Assembly: GCA_947652325.1 (NCBI GenBank)
Contig: CANTCQ010000002.1
Span: 124,001 to 188,000, forward strand
DNA from: an uncultured Mycoplasmatota bacterium
GTDB lineage: Bacteria; Bacillota_I; Bacilli_A; RF39; UBA660
DNA: 64,000 nt
Direction of reading: 5' to 3'
Part shown: positions 25,869 to 32,252 of the stretch, piece after piece
Position numbering within the stretch: position 1 is the first letter of the stretch
Layout: every line of letters starts with the position of its first letter
Notes under the pieces: generated by a model
The model's input: only the letters and a program-made list of their open reading frames with translations
The model's database searches: none
Told to the model about the DNA's origin: nothing
Position numbers and translations under genes: made by a program

Positions 25869-26459
25869 TTAATCTATTTTTGAGCAGTTATAATTTACTT
25901 GTTTAATGGATTGAGATTTAAGAACTTTGTTATATTTTTCTCTTAATTTTTGGAGTTCAAAATCAAATGCTTCTTGTGTAATTTCTCCATCTTTCTTTTT
26001 TTGATCTAATACTTTTTTATTATAGAAATATTCAAGTAAATATTCATTTGTAGAAAAGTTTAATACTAGTAATGGATCTCCTTCATTATCTGCTAGTGGA
26101 AATTGAATATTAAAAATTTGTTCAAATGCTACTTCTGACATTATTTGTTTCTCATTAATATAATCACTTATTCCAAATAAATAATCTAAACTAACATCGT
26201 ATTTTTGAGAAATTTTTAGAGCTTTATCTAGAGTTAAGCCACTATTTCCTTTTTCAATAGATTCTAGAGTATAATCACTAAAACCATCAATTCCATCTAA
26301 AAATTCGCCAACACTTAATCCTAAACTTTTTCGTAAGTATCTAACACGATTTCTAGAAACATCTTTTACTTCATGATTTATACTATCTACTTTTTCTTTC
26401 TTATCTTCATCATCATCAAATATTTCTTGAATGTTTTCTGTTCTTTGAATTTCTATCAT
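25869..26459 (-). CDS. XRE-family regulator with C-terminal extension
   Basis: 196 residues from ATG 26459 (AGAGGT site). The HTH lies at about 45-105: 'VRYLRKSLGLSVGEFLDGIDGFSDYTLESIEKGNSGLTLDKALKISQKYDVSLDYLFG' (cited in pieces: LGLSVGEFLDG, TLESIEKGNSGL, VSLDYLFGIS), preceded by an acidic N-terminus and followed by a helical C-terminus (QKKKDGEITQEAFDFELQKL). Divergent from the replication genes and with a copy of the 57-bp repeat at its start region, it is the best candidate for the element's master repressor. Confidence 0.8.
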   Translation of the reverse strand: MIEIQRTENIQEIFDDDEDKKEKVDSINHEVKDVSRNRVRYLRKSLGLSVGEFLDGIDGFSDYTLESIEKGNSGLTLDKALKISQKYDVSLDYLFGISDYINEKQIMSEVAFEQIFNIQFPLADNEGDPLLVLNFSTNEYLLEYFYNKKVLDQKKKDGEITQEAFDFELQKLREKYNKVLKSQSIKQVNYNCSKID

Positions 26460-26472
26460 ATAATTACCTCTC

Positions 26473-26529
26473 TTTAAATATACCAAAACTTTTCTAATAA
26501 ATACCTATTTTTACAAATATATTTACCAT
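26473..26529. repeat. 57-bp direct repeat, copy 2 (putative operator)
   Basis: Copy of 25236-25292 with one mismatch. It lies immediately before the XRE gene (minus strand) and ahead of the replication module (plus strand). Confidence 0.85.
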
Positions 26530-26664
26530 ATTCATCTATGGTACGATATAGCCATCAAGCAGAGATATAGGCCTATAAAAAGCTTGATTTCAAGGTATAT
26601 TATACTATATTTTATATGACTTAACAATCGCCTTGAGAGAAAATGGGAAAATAGGAAATAAAGT

Positions 26665-26708
26665 CGTTTAACTTATATTAAACTTGAACCCACAGGGTAA
26701 GTTAAACG
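26665..26708. promoter_or_regulatory. 11-bp stem-loop upstream of the replication genes
   Basis: Perfect inverted repeat CGTTTAACTTA/TAAGTTAAACG with a 22-base loop, ending 20 bases before ATG 26729. Possible second origin, oriT or attenuator. Nearby, ATCAAGC/GCTTGAT encloses ATAGGCCTAT (26551-26582). Confidence 0.5.
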
Positions 26709-26728
26709 TAAGAAAGGAAATACAGGTT

Positions 26729-26923
26729 ATGAAGATTGATTTACCATGTAAACTAGAAGAACGTGTAAGTGAAAAAACAGGTAATCCATATATTGTAGTT
26801 GTGATTCAATTAACTCCAACGTATGAAAAGAAATTATTTCTTGATCCTGCTGAAATTGAACTTGCAATTATGACTTATGGCAACAATCATAGTCAAAAGA
26901 TTAAAATGTCTAATAATCAATAA
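26729..26923 (+). CDS. Small protein preceding rep
   Basis: 64 residues from ATG 26729 with GAAAGGAAA site; the longer in-frame start at 26684 would run through the stem-loop. Beta-rich, soluble: 'KLEERVSEKTGNPYIVVVIQL' and 'YEKKLFLDPAEIELAIMTYG'. Not recognised. Such small genes directly ahead of rep are common in rolling-circle plasmids (copy control, single-strand binding, accessory nicking factors). It could also be a recombination directionality factor. Confidence 0.6.
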   Translation: MKIDLPCKLEERVSEKTGNPYIVVVIQLTPTYEKKLFLDPAEIELAIMTYGNNHSQKIKMSNNQ

Positions 26924-26940
26924 TTAATTATTTATAGTGA

Positions 26941-27022
26941 GGGCAAGTAAGGCGTTAAGCCTTACGTAGCCCTATGCTATAAGATAGTATTACCTTATAG
27001 CATAGTTTGTAGCATTGTAGCA
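26941..27022 (+). other. CRESS-type rolling-circle origin with nonanucleotide TAGTATTAC
   Basis: Three elements in 82 bases. First, a hairpin GGGC-aa-GTAAGGC...GCCTTAC-gta-GCCC (26941-26972). Second, a perfect 12-bp stem CTATGCTATAAG/CTTATAGCATAG (26972-26983, 26994-27005) with loop ATAGTATTAC, which contains TAGTATTAC at 26985-26993, identical to the circovirus nonanucleotide and fitting the NANTATTAC consensus of CRESS-DNA viruses. Third, two exact tandem copies of TTGTAGCA (27007-27022) right after the stem, where CRESS genomes carry Rep-binding iterons. The rep gene starts 25-35 bases downstream. Confidence 0.85.
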
Positions 27023-27047
27023 ATATTTTAAAATTTTTAATAAAGGA

Positions 27048-28091
27048 GTGGTTTTTATAGCTAGTAAAGTTAAAAAGGATAGTCAAGCAAGATCCTATCA
27101 AATTACGCAGAATAATCCTAGTAAATATAACATTACTAGAGAAAGTTTTAAAGAAACTATTTTAAAATTCAAACCTATTTATTTTTGTATATCAGAAGAA
27201 ATAGGAATTAAAGAAAAAACTCCACATTATCATGCTTATTTTAAATGTAATAGTCCTGTAAGATTCTCAACTTGTAAAAAAAGATTCAAATATGCCCACA
27301 TTGAGCAAGCTCTTGGAAGTGCGATTGACAATCGAAATTATCTTATGAAAACAGATAAATACATAGATAAAAACGAAACTTTAATTGACTTTGAAGAAGC
27401 TGGAGAAATCCCTATGTCAGTAAAAGAAAAAAGGCTTTCTGAAAAAGCAGAGGTATTACAAAAAATTAAAGATGGTAAAACAAATTTACAAATTATAGAA
27501 GAAAATGAAAACTTATTATTTCATTTAAAAGATATAGAGAATATTAGGCAAGAATATTTAAAAGAAAAATATTCAACAGAATTTAGAAATATTGATTGCA
27601 CGTTTATATATGGGGCGACAGCTACCTATAAGACTACCTATGTTTATTCTAGGTATAATGCAAAAGATATTTTTAGAATCTATAATTATCAAAATTTAAA
27701 TTCATTATGGGATGGATATACTGGACAATCTGTAATTCTATTTGATGAATTTAAGGGGCAAATTCCTATCGAATTAATGCTTATTCTAACAGATCATTTT
27801 CCAGTGCTAAATTTAAGTGCTAGGTACAATAATAAAATCGCTATGTACGAACATATTTACTTCTGTACGAACGAATGTTTCGATAACATTTATGCTTATG
27901 ATAGAGTTATGAATCCTTCAACTTATAGAGCATGGGAAAGACGCATTCATAATATTTATGAGTTTAGAAAAAATTCTGATGGATCGCCTAATATTATTAT
28001 TCATAAAGAAACTAAAAAAGAGGGTTGCACTAATGAAAATAAAATAATAAATGAAAAGGAGAATAAAGAAGATGAAGAAAAAGAGATTTAG
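27048..28091 (+). CDS. rep: CRESS-like rolling-circle Rep (HUH nickase + SF3 helicase)
   Basis: Replication initiator. HUH nicking domain: motif I YQITQNNP (about 17-24), motif II PHYHAYF with H60-x-H62, motif III YLMK with nucleophile Tyr98 and Lys101. SF3 helicase: Walker A region YGATATYKTT (189-197, Lys195 kept but the usual GxGK glycines replaced), Walker B VILFDEFKG (about 230), motif C IYFCTNE (about 275), arginine finger in YRAWERRIHNIYEF. This domain pair defines Reps of circoviruses, geminiviruses and bacterial pCRESS plasmids. It should nick TAGTATT/AC upstream and may also act as relaxase. Start: the GTG at 27048 overlaps the AAAGGAG site and is hardly usable; an in-frame ATA at 27057 has ideal spacing. 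Confidence 0.92.
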   Translation: MVFIASKVKKDSQARSYQITQNNPSKYNITRESFKETILKFKPIYFCISEEIGIKEKTPHYHAYFKCNSPVRFSTCKKRFKYAHIEQALGSAIDNRNYLMKTDKYIDKNETLIDFEEAGEIPMSVKEKRLSEKAEVLQKIKDGKTNLQIIEENENLLFHLKDIENIRQEYLKEKYSTEFRNIDCTFIYGATATYKTTYVYSRYNAKDIFRIYNYQNLNSLWDGYTGQSVILFDEFKGQIPIELMLILTDHFPVLNLSARYNNKIAMYEHIYFCTNECFDNIYAYDRVMNPSTYRAWERRIHNIYEFRKNSDGSPNIIIHKETKKEGCTNENKIINEKENKEDEEKEI

Positions 28092-29604
28092 CTTATCTTG
28101 TTTATATCGCAAACTAGAAACAAAATTTTTACAGATATATCATAATTGGAAAAGCTATATTATAAAGATTTGTATAGTAGTATTAATAGCATACTTGTTA
28201 TTAATGCTGAATTTGAATTTAAATATGATTCCCTATATAAGTAAAGTTAATATACAACTTCCTATATTAAATACACTTTTAGGAAAAGAAATAAATTTGT
28301 TTTTTATTTTGATTCATGTACTATCGACAATTCCTATTATAATAATGTGCAAAACATTTTTTAAACCAATTAAATATGAAGATCAAGATGAACAATTAGA
28401 AAAGGCATATATGCCAAATGCTAATGAAGAAAAAAGATTAGAATTAGCTCCAAAAACAATAGTAAATTATCCTAATCCCTATAATAAAAATAATGAATTA
28501 TTGATGGCTTACAAAAATAGTTGTCCTTATAATGTTATTTTTGATAGAAAAGAAATATTTCAAAATTTTCTTAATGGAAAATATATAAAAGGAGTTAAAA
28601 ATTATGGTTCTAATAAAGTATTATTTAATTTAAGTAAGAAAGATCCATCTAATCCTAAACCTATTAATTGGAGTGATAAGTTTCTTATTTCCTATAAAGG
28701 TGGTAGTCCAAAATTTAATCTTGGAATCAATAATTTTGATGAGCCATATATTTGGGATACCAAAAAACTAATACACGAAAAATTAGGGGGATCAACTGGG
28801 GCAGGTAAAAGCATAGTTCAAAAATCAATTTGCTATCAAGCACTAAAACAAAATTGTGAGCTTTTTATCTATGATGGTAAGCAGATCGATTACACAGGAA
28901 TTTGGAAAAGATTAAAAAATTGTACGATTGTTAATAGCATGACTGGATTTCAAAACATGGTTAAAATGGTTTATGAGATTCATTTAAATAGAACTGATGA
29001 GCTAAAATTCCCATGTTATAACATAGATTCATTTAATAAATTTAAAAATCCAATACAACCACGAAAGCATATTTTTCTTGTTATAGAAGAAGCTGCTGAT
29101 GTGTTTGATATAGATGTTAAAAGTTTATCTAAAGAAAAGAAAGAGGCGTATTCAAATTGTATAGATATATTAAAAGAAATAGCTCGTAAAGGTCGTGCTA
29201 CTGGGGTGCATTTGTGTATAAATAGTCAAAGATTATCAGCTGATATTATACCACCTCAAATTAACTCAAATTTAAAATTTAAGTTTTGTGGATTCGCTGA
29301 TGATATTTTATCTAGAATCATATTAGAAAATACAGATGCCCATGATTTATTAAAAGATGAAATCGCTGGTATATTTGTAGATGGAAACCATAATGTCGTA
29401 CAGGTATTTAATATTGATAGTGAAATTGAGCCAGTAATTTTAAAACCATTTGAAATTATTAGAAACACTATGTCAGATTTTTATAGAAAATATGATATTG
29501 GAAAAGAAGAATTAGAAATTGATGGAGATAAACTAGTAAACGAATATGTAGAAGAAAAAGAAGCAGAAGATCCTAACTATTTTAAAGTTAGAAAAGATAA
29601 ATAG
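28072..29604 (+). CDS. FtsK/SpoIIIE-type DNA translocase (coupling-protein-like)
   Basis: 510 residues from ATG 28072 (AAAGGAG ahead), overlapping rep by 20 bases. Two N-terminal transmembrane helices (about 20-50 and 75-98), a linker, then the ATPase: Walker A GGSTGAGKSIVQKS (about 238-251), FIYDGKQIDYTGIWKRL, Walker B HIFLVIEEAADVF (about 330), and 'IARKGRATGVHLCINSQRLSADIIP'. This matches the FtsK/TcpA-like coupling proteins of Tn916/ICEBs1-type elements. No VirB4-like ATPase or other transfer genes are present, so it may be a mobilisable element using a helper's pore, or an FtsK-driven transfer protein. Confidence 0.88.
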   Translation: MKKKRFSLSCLYRKLETKFLQIYHNWKSYIIKICIVVLIAYLLLMLNLNLNMIPYISKVNIQLPILNTLLGKEINLFFILIHVLSTIPIIIMCKTFFKPIKYEDQDEQLEKAYMPNANEEKRLELAPKTIVNYPNPYNKNNELLMAYKNSCPYNVIFDRKEIFQNFLNGKYIKGVKNYGSNKVLFNLSKKDPSNPKPINWSDKFLISYKGGSPKFNLGINNFDEPYIWDTKKLIHEKLGGSTGAGKSIVQKSICYQALKQNCELFIYDGKQIDYTGIWKRLKNCTIVNSMTGFQNMVKMVYEIHLNRTDELKFPCYNIDSFNKFKNPIQPRKHIFLVIEEAADVFDIDVKSLSKEKKEAYSNCIDILKEIARKGRATGVHLCINSQRLSADIIPPQINSNLKFKFCGFADDILSRIILENTDAHDLLKDEIAGIFVDGNHNVVQVFNIDSEIEPVILKPFEIIRNTMSDFYRKYDIGKEELEIDGDKLVNEYVEEKEAEDPNYFKVRKDK

Positions 29605-29610
29605 AATTTA

Positions 29611-29640
29611 CCTTAATAAAATTCATATATTTTATTAAGG
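29611..29640 (+). promoter_or_regulatory. Hairpin overlapping the ribosome site of the 29651 gene
   Basis: CCTTAATAAAA/TTTTATTAAGG stem; its 3' arm includes the first Gs of the AAGGGGGTG ribosome site. It could terminate the translocase transcript weakly or restrict translation of the next gene. Confidence 0.5.
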
Positions 29641-29650
29641 GGGTGTTTGC

Positions 29651-29848
29651 TTGAAAGTCTTTGTCAATTTACCACAAACACCTGAGGAAAGGAAAGCATT
29701 AGCAAATGGTGTTGCTAGATTCCATGCGACACTCATGCTAGAAAAAATTAAAAAATTAAATATCAATGATTCTTCTAAAGAAAAAGTTTTAAATTTAGTT
29801 TTAGAACATCTAGAAGAAGAAGCAAAAAAAGAATGTACGAGCAATTAA
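29651..29848 (+). CDS. Small helical protein, skin element
   Basis: 65 residues starting at TTG 29651 behind AAGGGGGTG. Sequence 'KVFVNLPQTPEERKALANGVARFHATLMLEKIKKLNI' (first part) then an acidic helix 'EKVLNLVLEHLEEEAKKE'. Alpha-helical, soluble, no known family. It is the last gene of the plus-strand replication/transfer operon and overlaps the convergent HTH ORF by 4 bases. Small size and position beside att make it a candidate excision (directionality) factor. Confidence 0.6.
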   Translation: MKVFVNLPQTPEERKALANGVARFHATLMLEKIKKLNINDSSKEKVLNLVLEHLEEEAKKECTSN

Positions 29849-30345
29849 CTCATACATTTTTTTAGTTTATTATATTTATTTCTTGATATATGACTATTGC
29901 CATTTTCCCATCTTCTAACTGATGTAATAGAAACTTCCAACATATCTGCAAATTCTTGTCTAGTTAGATTCATACGTTCTCTTATCTTAATAATATTTTT
30001 ACAGGGATCATCAAGTAAGAATTTTATATAGTCATCATTAATAATTATTTTATCTTCAATTCCAAGTTCTTCTATTACACCTTTTAATAACTTAATATCT
30101 ACAAGTTTCATTTCTTGATTTTCTAAATGATGGAGTGCTTGCCTAGTAAACCCTAATTTTAAACTTAATTCAGGTTGTTTATATCCTGCAAGTCTGCGAT
30201 AATATTTGATTTGTTCTCCTATGCTACTATCTTTATTGATAGAATATATTTTCCATGTAGGAGTGGATTTTATTATAATTTCTGTTTCTATAGTATCTTT
30301 TAATCTATAGAATAGATCACTAATTGCTATCCCAATTTCCAACAC
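29845..30345 (-). CDS. Double HTH protein at the right end of the element
   Basis: 166 codons from a GTG at 30345. Two Cro/CI-like HTH domains: first 'SSIGEQIKYYRRLAGYKQPELSLKLG..RQALHHLEN' (about 38-80; quoted in parts), second 'IIKIRERMNLTRQEFADMLEVSITSVRRWENG' (about 113-150; quoted in part). No Shine-Dalgarno and no other in-frame start ahead of the first HTH, and the start lies 11 bases from the att core. In the integrated state its 5' end overlaps sigK exon 1 in another frame. In the excised circle it is in frame with, and continuous from, the recombinase. It may therefore be expressed mainly as a recombinase extension. Confidence 0.7.
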   Translation of the reverse strand: MLEIGIAISDLFYRLKDTIETEIIIKSTPTWKIYSINKDSSIGEQIKYYRRLAGYKQPELSLKLGFTRQALHHLENQEMKLVDIKLLKGVIEELGIEDKIIINDDYIKFLLDDPCKNIIKIRERMNLTRQEFADMLEVSITSVRRWENGNSHISRNKYNKLKKCMS

Positions 30346-30355
30346 GTGAATATTG

Positions 30356-30360
30356 CATTT
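30356..30360 (-). repeat. att core, right end of skin element
   Basis: Minus-strand AAATG within TGCATTGAA-AATG-CAATATTC; the same five bases as at 18314-18318. Confidence 0.75.
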
Positions 30361-30722
30361 TCAATGCAGCGAGCAGCATAGGTTGTAATTTTTGTTTTCC
30401 TTGAGTCGTTGTAGGAATCAATTCCTTTTATGAGTCCAATAGTACCAATGCTTATTAAATCATCTTGACTTATATTTTTACTTTCAAATTTTTTGACAAT
30501 ATGAGCAACTAATCTTAAATTTCTTTCAATAAGTATATTGCGGGCCTCTTTATCTCCTTTTAACATTTTTTCTATGGCTATTTGCTCTTCTTCTTCTGTT
30601 AATGGAGAAGGAAAAACATTATTTGAATAACTTCCTGTAAAGAAAAGCATATCTTTAATTAAATTTAAAATACTAAAAAACAATTTTTGACACATCCTTT
30701 GTAACATTCTATTCTTCTTCAT
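30356..30722 (-). pseudogene. sigK: sigK 5' half (exon 1)
   Basis: N-terminal part of SigK, reading to ...TTYAARCIEN at the att core; in the integrated state it runs on into the element for nine foreign codons to TAG at 30327. Sigma region 2 is clear: EARNILIERNLRLVAHIVKKF, DDLISIGTIGLIKGIDSY, TKITTYAARCIEN. The start is probably ATG 30695 (MCQKLFFSILNLIKDMLFF...), because from there the protein aligns without gaps to B. subtilis pro-SigK, including a hydrophobic pro-sequence before NNVFPSPL. ATG 30722 gives nine more residues. CATAAAAT at 30728-30721 resembles a sigma-E/K -10, without a convincing -35. Confidence 0.92.
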
Positions 30723-30754
30723 TTTATGATATACTTAAAATACGAGGTGACAGA

Positions 30755-31276
30755 ATGGAAAATTTTATTCCTGATATGTATCAAAAAAGCATTTATGATA
30801 TTAATTATAAGGCTTTAAAAGAAAAGGGAATTAAGTGTATTTTATTTGATTTAGATAATACCATGGTTCCACTTACTATAAGTATTCCAGACCGTGAAAT
30901 TAAAGATTTATTTTCAGAACTCGAATTATTAGGTTTTAAAATTATTATTTTATCTAATTCTTCTAAATCAAGAGTGGAACCTTTTAAAGAAAAATTAAAT
31001 GTTGATTCAAGTTTTCATAGTAAGAAACCTTTTAAAGCCAAATATAAAAAAATTATGACTTTATACCATTTTAAAGATAATGAAATTGCTTGTATTGGGG
31101 ACCAGCTTTTAACTGATGTTTTAGGGGCTAATCGAATGGGTTTTTTTAGTATTTTGGTAAATCCTATTAGTGATAATGATTTATTTGGAACTAAAATTAA
31201 TCGTATTTTTGAACGAAGAATATTTAAAAAATTAGGAAAACAAGGGTTGTTTACAATTGGAGAATATTATGAATAA
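30755..31276 (+). CDS. yqeG: YqeG family HAD phosphatase
   Basis: 173 residues. HAD IIIA motifs: CILFDLDNTMV (motif 1, Asp nucleophile), IIILSNSSKSRV (motif 2), Lys in KKPFKAKYK, and 'IACIGDQLLTDVLGANRMGF' (motif 4). N-terminal 'FIPDMYQKSIYDINYKALKEKGI' is typical of YqeG. Probable phosphatase with unknown substrate, nearly always next to yqeH. Its last codons overlap the yqeH start. Divergent from sigK across 32 bases. Confidence 0.92.
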   Translation: MENFIPDMYQKSIYDINYKALKEKGIKCILFDLDNTMVPLTISIPDREIKDLFSELELLGFKIIILSNSSKSRVEPFKEKLNVDSSFHSKKPFKAKYKKIMTLYHFKDNEIACIGDQLLTDVLGANRMGFFSILVNPISDNDLFGTKINRIFERRIFKKLGKQGLFTIGEYYE

Positions 31277-32246
31277 ATGTAGAGGATGTGGAGCGAGTCT
31301 TCAATGGGAAAATAGCCAAAAAATTGGGTATATTCCAAAAGAAAAGATAGAAAATGGTATATGTGAAAGGTGCTTTCGAATTGTTCATTATAATGATTTA
31401 AAAACTATTTCTTTAAATAATATAAAAAATATAATTGATATTGTAAATGAAAAAGGAAGCGTTGCTTTTTTTCTAGTTGACTTATTAAATATACAAAAAG
31501 ATGTAATAAAAACATATCATTCTCTTAAAATTCCTACATTTTTAATAATTAGTAAGTGTGATATTATTCCAAAATTTATTTCTTTTTCACGAATTTCGAC
31601 TTGGCTAAAAGAAGAATATCATATCCAGGAAGAAGTATTTTTTTTGAGTGCTTTACGAAATAAGAATGTAAAAATTATTTTGCGTATTTTAGAGCGTATT
31701 GGTAAAAAAGAAGCTTATATTTTGGGATATACCAATTCTGGAAAAAGTACACTTTTTAATCAATTACTTGAAATGTCACTTGTTACTACAAGTATTGTTC
31801 CGAATACGACAGTTGATTTCATAAAGCATATCATAGGAGATTATACTTTGATTGACACACCAGGTTTTCCCTATCAAGATGTTTTGTATAGAAGTGAAGA
31901 TATTTCTTTTTTAAAAAAAGCAAATACAAAATCTTATATAAATCCTATCACATATCAATTGAAAAAAGGAGCAAGTTTAATACTTGAAAATGTAATTCGC
32001 ATTGAAAATAAAAGTGAAGTTTGTAATTTGACTTTTTACGTAAGTAATCAATTATCCATAAAAAAGGTATATGAAAAAAATCAAAATTTGAAAGATAAAA
32101 AGGAATATTTTTACACATTTTCTCGAAATGAAGATTTGGTTATAAAAGGAGTAGGTTTTATTACATTTAAGACAGAATCAAAGGTAAGTGTTTTTTTAGA
32201 AAATGAAAAAGTGTTGGAAAAACGAAAATCTTTTTTTGAAGGGTAG
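31269..32246 (+). CDS. yqeH: Ribosome biogenesis GTPase YqeH
   Basis: 325 residues from ATG 31269, overlapping yqeG by 8 bases. N-terminal zinc finger CRGCGASLQW..GICERCFRI, then a circularly permuted GTPase: G4 ISKCDII, G5 FFLSALRNKN, G1 GYTNSGKSTLFNQLL, G2 TTVDF, G3 DTPGFP. This order (G4-G5-G1-G2-G3) is diagnostic. YqeH is needed for 30S assembly. A C-terminal RNA-binding-like region follows. Slightly shorter than B. subtilis YqeH (366). Confidence 0.93.
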   Translation: MNKCRGCGASLQWENSQKIGYIPKEKIENGICERCFRIVHYNDLKTISLNNIKNIIDIVNEKGSVAFFLVDLLNIQKDVIKTYHSLKIPTFLIISKCDIIPKFISFSRISTWLKEEYHIQEEVFFLSALRNKNVKIILRILERIGKKEAYILGYTNSGKSTLFNQLLEMSLVTTSIVPNTTVDFIKHIIGDYTLIDTPGFPYQDVLYRSEDISFLKKANTKSYINPITYQLKKGASLILENVIRIENKSEVCNLTFYVSNQLSIKKVYEKNQNLKDKKEYFYTFSRNEDLVIKGVGFITFKTESKVSVFLENEKVLEKRKSFFEG

Positions 32247-32252
32247 TAAATT

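Larger units (their letters stand above)
18314..30360. mobile_element. Skin-like sigK intervening element, 12,042 bp
   Basis: The element lies between two copies of AAATG (minus-strand sense) at 18314-18318 and 30356-30360, exactly inside sigK and in the orientation that restores the gene on excision. It encodes, from the left end, a large serine recombinase, four cargo genes for exported proteins, an HTH gene, a small cytosolic protein, an XRE regulator, a CRESS-type replication origin and Rep, an FtsK-like translocase, a 65-codon gene, and a double-HTH ORF at the right end. Skin elements at this sigK position are known in B. subtilis and C. difficile and are removed in the mother cell by serine recombinases. 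This one carries replication and transfer functions, so it may still be mobile. Confidence 0.9.

Noticed and set aside
27048..28091. A captured eukaryotic virus gene
   Set aside because: Neighbours, ribosome site and base composition are bacterial, and bacterial plasmids are known to carry this Rep class; descent within bacterial elements is simpler.
18314..30360. Prophage
   Set aside because: No capsid, terminase, tail or lysis genes; the content is recombinase, Rep, translocase, regulators and cargo.
17946..30722. Two independent short sigma factors
   Set aside because: The two ORFs hold complementary halves of SigK, and joining them at AAATG gives a perfect continuous frame, so they are one split gene.
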